Source: Serratia quinivorans (GTDB lineage Bacteria > Pseudomonadota > Gammaproteobacteria > Enterobacterales > Enterobacteriaceae). From it: 64,000 nt of DNA. The stretch is from positions 23,266 through 87,265 of the forward strand of contig NZ_CAMKGL010000002.1 in assembly GCF_946227985.1 (NCBI RefSeq). Reading direction: 5' to 3'. A program made the position numbers and the translations under genes. Below, piece after piece: positions 27,921-39,194 of this stretch (position 1 is the first letter of the stretch; every line of letters begins with the position of its first letter). A model generated the notes under the pieces. The model had not been told where the DNA came from, did no database searches, and saw only the letters and a list, made by a program, of their open reading frames with translations.

Positions 27921-28587
27921 GCGTTGGTTTGTCACCGGCACCGATACCGAAGTGGGTAAAACCGTGGCCAGCAGTGCCTTGTTGCAGGCCGCCACTCTGG
28001 CAGGCTACCGTACCGCGGGTTACAAACCGGTGGCGTCCGGCAGCGAGATGACCGCCGAAGGCTTGCGTAACGGCGATGCGCTGGCATTGCAGGCTAACAG
28101 TGCGGTTGCGCTAAGTTACCAGGAAGTAAACCCTTACGTTTTTGCTGAACCGACCTCACCGCATATTGTCAGCGCCGACGAAGGGCGGCCGATCGAACTG
28201 GCCCGGCTTTCCGCCGGATTACGCCACCTGGAACAGAAGGCCGACTGGCTGCTGGTCGAAGGCGCCGGAGGCTGGTTTACGCCGCTTTCTGAGCAAAATA
28301 CCTTTGCCGACTGGGTACAGCAGGAGCAACTGCCGGTGATTTTGGTGGTGGGCATCAAATTGGGTTGCATTAACCATGCGCTGCTGACTGCACAGGCTAT
28401 CAAACAGGCAGGGTTGTCGTTGGTTGGCTGGATCGCCAATGACGTCAGCCCACCGGGCCGCCGCCATCAGGAATATCTGGCCACGCTGCGCCGTATGTTA
28501 CCGGCTCCGCTGTTGGGTGAGATCCCACACTTGCCCGAGCCCGAACGGCAGGCACTGGGGCACTATCTGGATTTAAGCGTTTTATGA
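27913..28587 (+). CDS. bioD: Dethiobiotin synthetase
   Basis: 224 aa ATP-dependent enzyme closing the ureido ring of biotin. P-loop GTDTEVGKTVAS at residues 7-18 and the substrate loop YKPVASGSE are present, with LLVEGAGGWFTPL downstream. GTG start at 27913, overlapping bioC by 8 bp. It is the last gene of bioBFCD. Confidence 0.96.
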   Translation: MIKRWFVTGTDTEVGKTVASSALLQAATLAGYRTAGYKPVASGSEMTAEGLRNGDALALQANSAVALSYQEVNPYVFAEPTSPHIVSADEGRPIELARLSAGLRHLEQKADWLLVEGAGGWFTPLSEQNTFADWVQQEQLPVILVVGIKLGCINHALLTAQAIKQAGLSLVGWIANDVSPPGRRHQEYLATLRRMLPAPLLGEIPHLPEPERQALGHYLDLSVL

Positions 28588-28593
28588 TGAGAA

Positions 28594-28618
28594 GGGGAAG
28601 GATTTTCCCCGCTTTATT
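28594..28618 (+). terminator. Terminator of bioBFCD
   Basis: Stem GGGGAA / TTCCCC with a 5-nt loop, followed by GCTTTATT. It lies 7 bp after the bioD stop and in front of the convergent ABC gene. Confidence 0.7.
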
Positions 28619-28624
28619 GCCTCT

Positions 28625-29335
28625 TTAAACTGCCAGATAGGCATTAATCAATTCCTCGTCCAACTGTTCCAGCGTGCCATCCGCGACGCTGCGCCCCTGG
28701 TCCATCAGGCAAAAACGGTCGGCTACCCGACGGACAAACGGCAGCTTGTGTTCCACCAGCAGGATGGTCATGCCCAGCTCGCGGTTAAGCTTGCGGATCA
28801 CGTTGCCGATATCGGCGGCGATCGTTGGCTGCACACCGCTGGTGGGTTCATCGAGGATCAGCAACTCAGGCTCCAGCACCAGGGCGCGACCAATCGCCAG
28901 CTGTTGTTGTTCGCCGTCGCACAAGTCGCCGGCTCTGCGGCTGCGCATCTCTCGCAGGTTGGGGAACAGGTGGTAAATCAAAGGCGGGATGCGGCGGTTT
29001 TTATCGCGGCCGGCCATCAGCGCTACCTGCAGGTTTTCCTCTACGCTGAGCTGCGAAAAGATTTGCCGTCCTTGCGGCACATAGCTTATCCCCAGCGCTG
29101 TGCGGGTTTCCACCGGTTGTTGCAGCAGGTTTTGTGGCGGTTCATCTGCCAACTGCCAGGTCATGCTGCCACTGACCACCGGCAAATGTCCCATGATGCA
29201 GTTCACCAGCGTGGTCTTGCCTACGCCGTTACGACCGATGAGCACCGTGCACTGGCCGCGTGGTAGCTCCAGATTGATATCCCACAGAGTATGGGTTTGT
29301 CCGTAAAACTGATTCACTGACCTTAAACTCAACAT
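28625..29335 (-). CDS. Orphan UrtE-like ABC transporter ATP-binding protein
   Basis: 236 aa, resembling UrtE of urea (or LivF of branched-chain amino acid) importers. Walker A GRNGVGKTTL (34-43), GISYVPQGRQIFSQLSVEENL, and Walker [14 protein letters not shown] are intact. The ABC signature, normally LSGGQ, reads LCDGE (138-142). No binding protein, permease or second ATPase gene is adjacent; more than 1 kb upstream is non-coding and bioD is downstream. It looks like a remnant of a urt-type operon. Whether it still works with a transporter encoded elsewhere is unknown. Confidence 0.82.
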   Translation of the reverse strand: MLSLRSVNQFYGQTHTLWDINLELPRGQCTVLIGRNGVGKTTLVNCIMGHLPVVSGSMTWQLADEPPQNLLQQPVETRTALGISYVPQGRQIFSQLSVEENLQVALMAGRDKNRRIPPLIYHLFPNLREMRSRRAGDLCDGEQQQLAIGRALVLEPELLILDEPTSGVQPTIAADIGNVIRKLNRELGMTILLVEHKLPFVRRVADRFCLMDQGRSVADGTLEQLDEELINAYLAV

Positions 29336-30339
29336 CCGGCATTCTCCTCAAAGAATTGTATTCCACTCCTGGCTACCGTTTTCGCAGTAGCGATTTCTTT
29401 CCCGAGTGTTTTAATGTCCAGAATAAAATGCTGAATGACTGCCTTTTACCAGGCAGTTTAAATTAGGGCAAAACAAGTGATACATAGCCAAAAATCGTAG
29501 TTATTGTCGACTTGTCCGCGCTCTTTGGCCTTTATCAAGTAAAGGACGGCAGTTTTACTCCCTTCTGGCCGCTAAATGACAGCGGATCATTCCGCTATTA
29601 CAGCCCGGATATTTATCCCGACCGTACTTTTGCCGCCCAAGGGTAATGCAACCCTTGGGCCAACTTTATAAAACCGCTAAAAACAGGATTGTTATTGCCT
29701 TGTTAACGCTTTTGCGCGGCAGGGCAGGCCTGGCGGACCCAGTTAAAAAAGCGGGGAAAGTTAACGCGGACGATTTTTGCACTCTTCCAGTGCTGGGAAG
29801 AATGCTTATGGTGCAAACTATTTCGTCGGTTGTAGCAAGATGCATCAGGTGACGGCGACAATGAGATAAATCCGTTTTTGGCAATGGGGCTTTTTAGCAT
29901 TAATCGGCATAACCAAAGCGATATTATTGTGAAAAAATAACTAAAAAAGCCATCTTGGCGGACAGAAACGGCAAAAAGCGTTCTTTCTGCAACTCCCAGC
30001 CGGGGCGGGGCGGTGAGAGTTATCCACTATTCCTGTGGATAACCTTGTGCATTAGATTTAGAAAACCGGTTTAAAGCGAGAGCGGACGCGGGTTCTGTTC
30101 GCTTTGTCCGCAATCTCGTCTTTTTTATAAAATCATTAATTATCAATATTTTAACTAAAATCAAGCGGCCAATGTATTGATGGGGTCTCTATGTATGATT
30201 TTTGGCCGCAGTGCTATCAATAAGTTAATTCGTGACGGATTTTGGGGATAAATCTGTTATTGACAATAAAAATGTCACGCGGCTGTAACCCCGACGGTGC
30301 ATTCAGACTGATTTGACGCACGCTAAAGCGACGAATCGC
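29336..30339. other. Long non-coding stretch upstream of uvrB
   Basis: About 1 kb with no convincing gene on either strand; short open frames show no family features. It is AT-rich in places. It contains two hairpins close together (AGCGGA/TCCGCT at 29581-29596 and GCCCAAGGGT/ACCCTTGGGC at 29635-29660) and paired DnaA boxes (annotated separately). It may be decayed DNA from the lost part of the urt-like operon, or hold an unrecognised small RNA. Confidence 0.6.
30019..30043. promoter_or_regulatory. Inverted pair of DnaA boxes upstream of uvrB
   Basis: TTATCCACT at 30020-30028 (one mismatch) and, on the other strand, a perfect DnaA box TTATCCACA (TGTGGATAA at 30034-30042). They face each other 5 bp apart. 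A DnaA-box region upstream of uvrB is also known in E. coli. A role in linking uvrB expression to DnaA is inferred. Confidence 0.6.
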
Positions 30340-30367
30340 TTGAAGCTGGTTTTATATCCAGTATCAT
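30340..30367 (+). promoter_or_regulatory. LexA-controlled uvrB promoter
   Basis: TTGAAG (-35, 30340-30345) and TATCAT (-10, 30362-30367) are separated by a 16-bp spacer that is itself the SOS box CTGGTTTTATATCCAG (30346-30361). This closely resembles the E. coli uvrB SOS box and fits CTG-N10-CAG. LexA binding here would block the promoter until DNA damage. Confidence 0.82.
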
Positions 30368-30431
30368 GGGCACTGGCAAAAGTCGCCGGGGCTTTCCATA
30401 ATTAGAGGCCATCAATTGAGCATTAGCTCTA

Positions 30432-30533
30432 TGGCCGCCTGAGCGCGCACATCTCCAGGTAGGGGCGCTGCATGCTGCGCCCGCTCACCACGACAGCCGG
30501 TAGCAACGCGGCATTTTGAAAGACGAAGGGTAT
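30432..30533. repeat. Degenerate ERIC-like element abutting uvrB (copy 4)
   Basis: The right end (GCAACGCGGCATTTTGAAAGACGAAGGGTATA) matches ERIC termini over two adjoining segments, ACGCGGCA and TTGAAAGACGAAGGGTAT. The left half (CGCCTGAGCGCGCACATCTC) also aligns. The usual central palindrome is replaced by a GC-rich one (GGGCGC...GCGCCC). The ERIC end provides the GAAGGG ribosome-binding sequence for uvrB. Confidence 0.6.
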
Positions 30534-32546
<2,013 letters not shown>

Positions 32547-32583
32547 AGTATAAAGGTACCTGATGTTGTTTCAGAGCAACTCC

Positions 32584-32706
32584 CCAATGGATTTCGAGCT
32601 GCAGCTAGGCGGCAAGGGCGTGAGTCCCCATGAGCTTACTCTGGTAAGTGATTGGGGTGAGCGCGTGCGGCTAACAACGCTGCAGTTTGAAAGACGAAGG
32701 GGATAA
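32584..32706. repeat. ERIC element (copy 5)
   Basis: CCAATGGATTTCGAGCTGCA to CTGCAGTTTGAAAGACGAAG, with central GAGCTTACTCTGGTAAGTGA. It sits between uvrB and the VF530-family gene, where it would be transcribed as leader of the latter or tail of uvrB. Confidence 0.9.
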
Positions 32707-32773
32707 ATTTCTTGTCGCCTCCGCCAAAGCTGATTATGGTGTGCGGCCAATTGACTACTACGAGCCGCAGACC

Positions 32774-33031
32774 ATGACCGAACACCAGTCCAAAGACCCG
32801 ATGCACGGTGTCACTCTGGAACAACTTTTGAACAAACTGGTGGAGCACTACGGCTGGTCAGGGCTGGCTGAACGCATTCGTATCAACTGCTTCAGCAGCG
32901 ATCCCAGCATAAAATCCAGCCTGAAGTTTCTGCGCCGCACGCCGTGGGCGCGCAAGCAGGTAGAAGATCTTTATATCGATATGGTCGAGAAGGCCGCCAG
33001 CGATAATCCCTGGTTGCGCGGCGGGCAGTAA
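32774..33031 (+). CDS. VF530 family (DUF2132) small DNA-binding-like protein
   Basis: 85 aa from ATG 32774. The family core is clear: DPMHGVTLEQLLNKLVEHYGW, INCFSSDPSIKSSLKFLRRTPWARKQVEDLYI. The fold has been described as DNA-binding-like, but the function is unknown. An in-frame extension upstream runs into the ERIC repeat and is probably not translated. It is convergent with yvcK, 4 bp apart. Confidence 0.9.
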   Translation: MTEHQSKDPMHGVTLEQLLNKLVEHYGWSGLAERIRINCFSSDPSIKSSLKFLRRTPWARKQVEDLYIDMVEKAASDNPWLRGGQ

Positions 33032-33035
33032 AGCC

Positions 33036-33953
33036 TTAACCGCGGGCACCCAACTCGATCAATGCCTGATCCAGCGCCTGGCGTAGCAACTGACGGTCGT
33101 GGCGGTAAGGGATATCCGTCGCTTCCAGCGGTTGTTTAATCACCACCCGATCCTGTACTTCGCTGGCATCTACTGCCGGCCCAACAATCAGCGCGTCGAT
33201 CATCTGGCGGCCAATTTTCTCTTCCATCAGCTCCAGCTTGTTCTTCAGCGTCAAGGCGGCTGCCGCGACGCTCAGTTCGCGCCCCAGATTGCCGATATAA
33301 ATCATATTGGCGCTGCTGCGCCGCAAGGCCTGCGTCAGGTCATCGAGCAGCAGCAGCGGCATCAGGCTGGTGAGGAAGCTGCCTGGCCCAATCAGGATCA
33401 CGTCGGCCTGTGCGATGGCGTCCAGCGCTTCGCGTGTCGCGTTGACGCGCGGTGACAGCATCAGTTCCTGCGGCATGTCAGTCAGTTGATCGACGTTCAC
33501 TTCACCGTAGACGTGGTTGCCTTCATGGTCATGCGCCATCAGATCCACCGGCTGCTCAGACATCGGGATCAGCGCCGCGTCGACCTTCAGCAAGCTGCGT
33601 ACCAAATTGATCGCTTCCAGTGGTCGCACGCTGAGATGATCCAACGCCTTCAGCATCAGGTTACCGAGGTTATGCCCCGAGAGTTCGCCATTGCCGCTAA
33701 AGCGGTACTCGAACATTGCCGAGGCTACGCTCGGTTCGGTGATCAACTGATTCAGACAGTTACGGGTATCGCCCCAGGCAATGCCGCCTTCCGAACGGCG
33801 AATACGGCCAGTGGAACCGCCGTTATCGGTGGTGGTGACAATACCGGTTAGACGGGATCCTAAAGACGACAGGGAAGACATCACGCGGCCAAGACCATGG
33901 CCACCACCTAATGCCACCACCCGATCGAGATCGGCCAGGGTACGATTACGCAT
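33036..33953 (-). CDS. yvcK: YvcK/CofD-fold gluconeogenesis factor family protein
   Basis: 305 aa (YbhK in older E. coli naming). Seen: [17 protein letters not shown] at the N-terminus, [28 protein letters not shown] and [20 protein letters not shown], the nucleotide-sugar-binding face of the family. Homologues bind UDP-sugars and influence carbon metabolism and cell shape. Its position between uvrB and moaA is as in E. coli. Confidence 0.95.
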   Translation of the reverse strand: MRNRTLADLDRVVALGGGHGLGRVMSSLSSLGSRLTGIVTTTDNGGSTGRIRRSEGGIAWGDTRNCLNQLITEPSVASAMFEYRFSGNGELSGHNLGNLMLKALDHLSVRPLEAINLVRSLLKVDAALIPMSEQPVDLMAHDHEGNHVYGEVNVDQLTDMPQELMLSPRVNATREALDAIAQADVILIGPGSFLTSLMPLLLLDDLTQALRRSSANMIYIGNLGRELSVAAAALTLKNKLELMEEKIGRQMIDALIVGPAVDASEVQDRVVIKQPLEATDIPYRHDRQLLRQALDQALIELGARG

Positions 33954-34103
33954 AAATTTCCTTACAAAGGGGCTTAACTGCCCGCATAAAGTAGCGGATT
34001 TGGCGTAAAAACGCGAAAAAGAGTGTGATTTGCGTGATTCCGGTCAATTCGTCTGCGTGAAGGACGTTTATCATGGTTTACCTGATTTGAAAGCGCGTAA
34101 AAA

Positions 34104-34127
34104 CGCTGTATACACAATTATATAGCG
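34104..34127. promoter_or_regulatory. ModE-like operator upstream of moaA
   Basis: Half-sites CGCTGTATA and TATATAGCG with a 6-nt spacer: the same 24-bp layout as the modA operator at 17705-17728. It lies upstream of a plausible sigma-70 promoter (TTGGCT at 34138-34143, 18 bp, TAGAAT at 34162-34167). That position suits activation by ModE, as known for E. coli moa. Confidence 0.8.
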
Positions 34128-34175
34128 AAATTGGGCGTTGGCTATCGCCTTTGTTTAGCGCTAGAATTCTGATGA

Positions 34176-34340
34176 AAACCACGGTTTCGTTCCGGCTACT
34201 CAGGCAGCGGGAACTGAGACCAAAACTCCTAGCCTCTGGGCCTACGTTGTTCTTGCGAACAATATGGCGCTTGGGCCGTGGCGAAGTCAGCCACCAGGGT
34301 GCAGAGCGGAAACGCTCGCATCTCCCGACTTTGGAAGGTG
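34176..34340 (+). ncRNA. Moco (molybdenum cofactor) riboswitch, moaA leader
   Basis: The moaA leader contains conserved blocks I recognise from the Moco RNA motif: GGCAGCGGGAACTGAGACC, CTCCTAGCCTCTGGGCCTAC, GGCGAAGTCAGCCACCAGGG, GTGCAGAGCGGAAACGCTCG and CATCTCCCGACTTTGGAAGG. The last block also holds the RBS, so ligand binding can hide it. Edges are approximate. It should reduce moaABCDE expression when cofactor is plentiful. Confidence 0.9.
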
Positions 34341-34342
34341 TT

Positions 34343-35329
34343 ATGGTGCCGCAACTCATTGATGCTTATGAGCGCAAATTCTATTACTTGCGCCTGTCGA
34401 TCACCGACGTGTGTAACTTTCGTTGCACCTATTGTTTGCCGGATGGCTATCGCCCTAACGGCAGCCCGAAAACCTTCTTGTCGCTCGATGAGATCCGACG
34501 TGTCAGCCGTGCCTTCGCCGAGCTGGGCACCGAAAAGGTGCGCCTGACCGGCGGTGAGCCTTCGCTGCGTCGCGATTTTACCGAGATCATTGCCGCCGTG
34601 CGTGAAAATCCGGCCGTTCGCCAGCTTGCCGTGACCACCAATGGCTACCGCCTGTCGCGCGACGTTGCCGGCTGGCGTGACGCCGGCCTGACGGCGATCA
34701 ACGTCAGCGTCGACAGCCTGGACCCCCGTCAATTTCACGCCATTACCGGCCAGGATAAATTCCGCCAGGTGATGGAGGGTATCGACGCCGCCTTTACTGC
34801 CGGTTTCAGCAAGGTCAAGGTCAATGCGGTGCTGATGCGTGACGTTAACCACCAGCAACTGGGCGCTTTCCTGCACTGGATAAAAGACCGTCCGATCCAA
34901 CTGCGTTTTATCGAGCTGATGGAAACCGGGGAGGGCGGTGACTTGTTCCGCAAACACCACGTGTCTGGCGAAGTGATCCGTTCGCAACTGGAACAGCAAG
35001 GTTGGCAACTGCAACCGCGCGGCCGCAGCGACGGCCCGGCGCAGGTGTTTAGCCACCCGGATTACCAGGGTGAAGTGGGGTTAATCATGCCGTACGAAAA
35101 AGATTTCTGTGCCAGTTGCAACCGACTGCGGGTTTCCGCCATCGGTAATCTGCACCTGTGCCTGTTCGGTGAGCAGGGCATTAACCTGCGCGATCTGCTG
35201 GTGAATGACGCCCAGCTTGAAGAGTTGAAGGATCGCATTCAGGGCGGGCTGCGGACCAAAAAGCAAACCCACTTCCTGCACCAGGGCAACAGTGGCATCA
35301 CGCAGAATTTGTCGTTTATCGGCGGATAA
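34343..35329 (+). CDS. moaA: GTP 3',8-cyclase (MoaA)
   Basis: 328 aa radical-SAM enzyme starting molybdopterin synthesis from GTP. The first [4Fe-4S] motif is CNFRCTYC (about 24-31); the second cluster cysteines lie in [29 protein letters not shown] and the C-terminal GG (SFIGG) are also typical. ATG 34343 follows the riboswitch RBS; longer in-frame starts would lie within the riboswitch. First gene of moaABCDE. Confidence 0.98.
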   Translation: MVPQLIDAYERKFYYLRLSITDVCNFRCTYCLPDGYRPNGSPKTFLSLDEIRRVSRAFAELGTEKVRLTGGEPSLRRDFTEIIAAVRENPAVRQLAVTTNGYRLSRDVAGWRDAGLTAINVSVDSLDPRQFHAITGQDKFRQVMEGIDAAFTAGFSKVKVNAVLMRDVNHQQLGAFLHWIKDRPIQLRFIELMETGEGGDLFRKHHVSGEVIRSQLEQQGWQLQPRGRSDGPAQVFSHPDYQGEVGLIMPYEKDFCASCNRLRVSAIGNLHLCLFGEQGINLRDLLVNDAQLEELKDRIQGGLRTKKQTHFLHQGNSGITQNLSFIGG

Positions 35330-35356
35330 ATTTTTCCAATTGCATGGGAGCAAGCA

Positions 35357-35869
35357 ATGAGTCATGCCAGCAGTGAATTCATTCCGGCGCAGATCGCTAT
35401 TCTGACCGTTTCGGACAGTCGCGGTGAAGCGGAAGACACCTCGGGCCAGTATCTGCAGGAAGCGGCGCTTGAGGCCGGGCACCAGGTGGTGGATCGCGCC
35501 ATCGTCAAAGACGATAAATATCAAATCCGCGCCCGCATCTCCGCGTGGATCGCCGACGAGCAGGTTCAGGCCGTGCTGATCACCGGGGGCACCGGTTTTA
35601 CCGCCAGGGACAATACCCCGGAAGCGCTGCTGCCGCTGTTCGATCGTGAAGTGGAAGGGTTCGGTGAACTGTTCCGCATGGTGTCCTACGAAGAGATTGG
35701 TACTGCCACTATTCAGTCGCGTGCGTTGGCCGGAATGGCCAACCAGACGGTGATTTTCGCCATGCCTGGCTCGACTCGAGCCTGCCGCACCGCCTGGGAA
35801 CGTATTATTGAAGAGCAGTTGGACGCGCGTCATCGCCCGTGCAACTTCCTGCCACATTTGAAGAAATAG
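35357..35869 (+). CDS. moaB: MoaB, molybdopterin adenylyltransferase-like protein
   Basis: 170 aa. Seen: [43 protein letters not shown] (nucleotide/molybdopterin-binding loop) and [17 protein letters not shown]. It is a MogA-like fold, dispensable in E. coli. 27 bp after moaA, 5 bp before moaC. Confidence 0.96.
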   Translation: MSHASSEFIPAQIAILTVSDSRGEAEDTSGQYLQEAALEAGHQVVDRAIVKDDKYQIRARISAWIADEQVQAVLITGGTGFTARDNTPEALLPLFDREVEGFGELFRMVSYEEIGTATIQSRALAGMANQTVIFAMPGSTRACRTAWERIIEEQLDARHRPCNFLPHLKK

Positions 35870-35874
35870 AAACT

Positions 35875-36354
35875 ATGACGCAGCTGACTCACATTAACGC
35901 CGCGGGCGAAGCCCATATGGTCGACGTTTCCGCCAAGGCAGAGACGGTGCGCGAGGCGCGCGCCGAGGCCTTTGTTGAAATGCTGCCGACCACGCTGGCG
36001 ATGATTATCGAGGGTAGCCATCACAAGGGTGATGTGTTTGCCACGGCGCGCATTGCCGGTATTCAGGCGGCGAAACGCACCTGGGAGCTGATCCCTCTGT
36101 GCCACCCACTGATGCTGAGCAAGGTCGAAGTGCAATTAGAAGCGCAGCCGGAACATAGCCGGGTACGGATTGAAACCTGCTGTCGGTTGACCGGCAAGAC
36201 CGGCGTCGAAATGGAAGCCTTGACCGCTGCTTCGGTGGCCGCGTTGACCATTTACGACATGTGCAAGGCGGTACAAAAAGACATGGTGATCGGCCCGGTG
36301 CGGCTGCTGGCGAAAAGCGGCGGTAAATCCGGTGATTTTAAGGTGGAGCTATGA
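35875..36354 (+). CDS. moaC: Cyclic pyranopterin monophosphate synthase
   Basis: 159 aa acting after MoaA to form cPMP. Motifs: [20 protein letters not shown] ([22 protein letters not shown]), and [26 protein letters not shown] with KSGGKSG at the end. The ATG at 35875 gives the usual [18 protein letters not shown] start. It overlaps moaD by 4 bp. Confidence 0.97.
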   Translation: MTQLTHINAAGEAHMVDVSAKAETVREARAEAFVEMLPTTLAMIIEGSHHKGDVFATARIAGIQAAKRTWELIPLCHPLMLSKVEVQLEAQPEHSRVRIETCCRLTGKTGVEMEALTAASVAALTIYDMCKAVQKDMVIGPVRLLAKSGGKSGDFKVEL

Positions 36355-36596
36355 TTAACATTCTGTTTTTTGCGCAGGTGCGCGAACTGGTCGGCACCGG
36401 CGATCTGTCAATGCCGGCGGACTACCCAACGGTAGAGGCGCTGCGTAAGGCGCTGTGCGCACGCGGCGATCGCTGGGCGCTGGCATTGGAGTCCGGCAAG
36501 CTGTTGACGGCGGTAAACCAATCCCTGGTGGCGGCGGAACATCCGCTGCGTGCCGGTGATGAAGTCGCTTTCTTTCCACCGGTAACCGGGGGTTAA
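36351..36596 (+). CDS. moaD: Molybdopterin synthase sulfur carrier subunit
   Basis: 81 aa ubiquitin-like carrier. The C-terminal Gly-Gly (FFPPVTGG) is the site of adenylation and thiocarboxylation. The ATG overlaps the moaC stop (ATGA) and its TAA shares a base with moaE. Confidence 0.97.
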   Translation: MINILFFAQVRELVGTGDLSMPADYPTVEALRKALCARGDRWALALESGKLLTAVNQSLVAAEHPLRAGDEVAFFPPVTGG

Positions 36597-37066
36597 TGGT
36601 GGAAAATACCCGTATCCGCGTGGGTGAAGCGCCGTTCAACGTCGGCGAAGAATACCAGTGGCTGGCGCAGTGTGATGACGACGGTGCCGTGGTGACCTTT
36701 ACCGGCAAGGTACGTAACCATAATCTGGGCGATAACGTCAGTGCGCTGACGCTGGAACACTACCCGGGCATGACCGAAAAAGCGCTGGCGGAAATCGTGG
36801 ACGAAGCACGCAGCCGCTGGCCATTGCAGCGCGCGACGGTGATCCACCGCGTGGGTGAGCTGTTCCCTGGCGATGAGATTGTGTTTGTCGGCGTGACCAG
36901 CGCCCACCGCAGCATGGCATTCGAAGCCAGCGAGTTCATCATGGACTACCTGAAAACCCGCGCCCCGTTCTGGAAACGCGAAGCCGTTGGCCAGGGCGAC
37001 CGCTGGGTTGACGCGCGCGATAGCGACCGTCAGGCGGCGGAGCGCTGGCATAAAGCGGCTAAATAA
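36596..37066 (+). CDS. moaE: Molybdopterin synthase catalytic subunit
   Basis: 156 aa. It converts cPMP to molybdopterin with MoaD thiocarboxylate. Seen: VVTFTGKVRNHNLGDNV, LEHYPGMTEKAL, HRVGELFPGDEIVFVGV, and the catalytic-lysine region FWKREAVGQGDRWVDAR. Last of moaABCDE. Confidence 0.97.
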   Translation: MVENTRIRVGEAPFNVGEEYQWLAQCDDDGAVVTFTGKVRNHNLGDNVSALTLEHYPGMTEKALAEIVDEARSRWPLQRATVIHRVGELFPGDEIVFVGVTSAHRSMAFEASEFIMDYLKTRAPFWKREAVGQGDRWVDARDSDRQAAERWHKAAK

Positions 37067-37197
37067 TCGGTAAACAGCAGAAATATATCAATACCTTTGC
37101 AACTTTCAGGTTAGGTTTTCTGTGGTAGGCTTATAGCAGGTAGACCCCGCTGTTATGAGGGTCTGAAATCTTGTTCCACACGCAAAAGGTAACCGTC

Positions 37198-37908
37198 ATG
37201 GACCGATATCCACGCTCTAATGGTTCAATCGTCGAACGTGCCAACAGCGGCATTCAGGCTTATATGGCGCAGGTATACGGCTGGATGACCTGTGGCATGC
37301 TGTTGACGGCGTTTGTATCCTGGTACGCGGCCAACACGCCCGCGATCCTTAACTTTATCTTCTCCAGCCAGATCACCTTCTTCGGCCTGATTATCGCGCA
37401 GCTGGGTCTGGTGTTCGTGATTTCCGGCATGGTCAATCGTCTCAGTGGCACGGTCGCCACCTCGCTGTTTATGTTGTATTCGGCGCTGACCGGGTTGACG
37501 CTTTCCAGCATATTCATCGCCTATACCTACAGCTCGATTGCCAGCACCTTTGTGGTAACCGCCGGGATGTTCGGTGCGATGAGCCTGTACGGTTATACCA
37601 CCAAGCGTGATTTGAGCGGTTTCGGCAGCATGCTGTTTATGGCGCTGATCGGTATTGTGCTGGCTTCGCTGGTCAATATCTGGCTGAAAAGCTCCGCGCT
37701 GATGTGGGCGATTACCTATATCGGGGTGGTGGTGTTTGTTGGCCTGACGGCGTATGACACCCAAAAACTGAAAGCGATGGGCGAGCAGTTGAATGCCGAT
37801 GACAAAGACAGCTTCCGCAAGTACGCCATTGTCGGCGCGCTGACGCTGTATCTTGATTTCATCAACCTGTTCCTGATGTTGCTGCGCATTTTCGGCAACC
37901 GCCGCTAA
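37198..37908 (+). CDS. ybhL: Bax inhibitor-1 / YccA family inner-membrane protein YbhL
   Basis: 236 aa with seven predicted membrane segments. The BI-1 family pattern is seen in QVYGWMTCGMLLTAF and the late VFVGLTAYDTQKLK with GALTLYLDFINLFLMLLRIFG. Members act as ion or calcium-leak channels in some organisms; the role of YbhL is unknown. The ATG at 37198 gives the E. coli-like MDRYPRS start. Confidence 0.94.
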   Translation: MDRYPRSNGSIVERANSGIQAYMAQVYGWMTCGMLLTAFVSWYAANTPAILNFIFSSQITFFGLIIAQLGLVFVISGMVNRLSGTVATSLFMLYSALTGLTLSSIFIAYTYSSIASTFVVTAGMFGAMSLYGYTTKRDLSGFGSMLFMALIGIVLASLVNIWLKSSALMWAITYIGVVVFVGLTAYDTQKLKAMGEQLNADDKDSFRKYAIVGALTLYLDFINLFLMLLRIFGNRR

Positions 37909-37910
37909 AT

Positions 37911-38028
37911 CCGTTGTCTTTCAAGCTGCAGCGTTGTTGACTGCGCTCGCATACCCCAGTCACTTACTTAAGTAAGCTCTTGGGGATACACGAGCTGGTC
38001 GCCTAACCGCAGCATGAAATCCATAGGA
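37911..38028. repeat. ERIC element (copy 6)
   Basis: About 118 bp beginning 3 bp after the ybhL stop: CCGTTGTCTTTCAAGCTGCA, central CACTTACTTAAGTAAGCTC, and CGCAGCATGAAATCCATAGG. It is transcribed in the ybhL 3' end, upstream of the terminator. Confidence 0.92.
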
Positions 38029-38042
38029 TTTAGAGCGAATAG

Positions 38043-38074
38043 AAAGACTCTGCGATCGAGATCGCAGAGTCTTT
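38043..38074. terminator. Bidirectional terminator between ybhL and ybhR
   Basis: A perfect 14-bp stem AAAGACTCTGCGAT / ATCGCAGAGTCTTT with loop CGAG and a T run on the plus strand, with A's on the other side. It serves convergent ybhL and ybhR. Confidence 0.92.
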
Positions 38075-38076
38075 TT

Positions 38077-39183
38077 TTATGCGATTTTACGGCGGAACAT
38101 GGCATAGGCGGCGCTGCCGGTGGTGGCGGTGATCGCCAGTAGCGGCCACAGGCTGTGCCAGATGATGCTGAAACTGGCGTCCTTCAGGTAGATCTGTTTG
38201 GTGATGTCGGTGAAGTGGCGGATGGGATTCACCCAGGTGAGGTTTTGCAGCCACACCGGCATGTTCTCCACCGGCGAGACATAGCCGGAAAGCAGGATCG
38301 CCGGCATCATAAACACGAAGACGCCGATAAACGCCTGTTGCTGGGTGGCGCACAGCGACGAAATCAGCAGGCCGAACCCCACCAAAGACAAGCCGTAAAT
38401 CAGCATGGTGCCGTAGAACAGCAGCAGCGAACCGGCGAACGGGATCTGATAGATAAAGATACCGATCAGCAACACGACGCTGGCCTGGAAGGTGGCGACG
38501 ATCAGCGCCGGCACCGCTTTACCGATAAAAATCTGCCAGGTGGTCAACGGCGACACCAGCAACTGCTCCAGCGTACCCTGTTCGCGCTCCCGCGCTACCG
38601 ACAGCGAGGTGACAATCAGCACACCGATAGTGGTGATCATGGCGATCAGCGACGGCACCACGAACCATTTATAATCCAGATTCGGGTTATACCAGTTGCG
38701 TATTACCAGTTCGCTGTTGTTGGGTTTGGCACGGTTACCGATCAGCTCATTTTGATAGTCCTGCACAATTTGCTGCACGTAGTTGGCGGCGATTTGCGCG
38801 CTGTTGGAGTTGCGCCCATCGAGCAACAATTGCAGCGGGGCCGTATTGCCGCTCGCGATATTACGCGAGAACTGGGCCGGGAAGCGGATCAACAGCAATG
38901 CTTTTTGGTTGTCGATGGTGGTTTGTATTTCTTGTGGGCTGCGCAACAGCAGCACATGCGAGAAGGCCTTGGCTTTGGCAAAACGCTGGGTCAGTTCGAC
39001 CGAGGCGTGGCCGCTGTCTTCGCTGTAGACCGCGATGGTGGCGTTGGTCACTTCCAGCGTGGCGGCGAATGGGAACAGCAGCACCTGCACGATAACCGGC
39101 ATAATCAGGATGGCGCGGGTCTGCGGATCGCGCAGCAGCGACTGCATTTCTTTTATGATTAACGTCCAGAGACGGTGAAACAT
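38077..39183 (-). CDS. ybhR: ABC-2 type exporter permease YbhR
   Basis: 368 aa with one N-terminal membrane segment, a large periplasmic domain and five C-terminal segments. Seen: LREQG-like [28 protein letters not shown] (here [14 protein letters not shown]), [13 protein letters not shown] and [10 protein letters not shown]. With YbhS and YbhF it forms an efflux pump; in E. coli it has been linked to Na+/Li+ and drug export. Last gene of cecR-ybhGFSR. Confidence 0.93.
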   Translation of the reverse strand: MFHRLWTLIIKEMQSLLRDPQTRAILIMPVIVQVLLFPFAATLEVTNATIAVYSEDSGHASVELTQRFAKAKAFSHVLLLRSPQEIQTTIDNQKALLLIRFPAQFSRNIASGNTAPLQLLLDGRNSNSAQIAANYVQQIVQDYQNELIGNRAKPNNSELVIRNWYNPNLDYKWFVVPSLIAMITTIGVLIVTSLSVAREREQGTLEQLLVSPLTTWQIFIGKAVPALIVATFQASVVLLIGIFIYQIPFAGSLLLFYGTMLIYGLSLVGFGLLISSLCATQQQAFIGVFVFMMPAILLSGYVSPVENMPVWLQNLTWVNPIRHFTDITKQIYLKDASFSIIWHSLWPLLAITATTGSAAYAMFRRKIA

Positions 39184-39194
39184 CGTCTTTCCCC

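Noticed and set aside
29646-29884. Small open frames in the gap upstream of uvrB
   Set aside because: Frames on both strands overlap, lack good ribosome-binding sites and show no family features; one spans a hairpin.
32687-32773. Longer N-terminus for the VF530 family protein
   Set aside because: The extra codons come from the ERIC end; family members start at the MTEHQSKDPMHG-type sequence.
34151-34342. Longer N-terminus for moaA
   Set aside because: The extension is open by chance through the Moco riboswitch; the conserved MoaA N-terminus begins at 34343.
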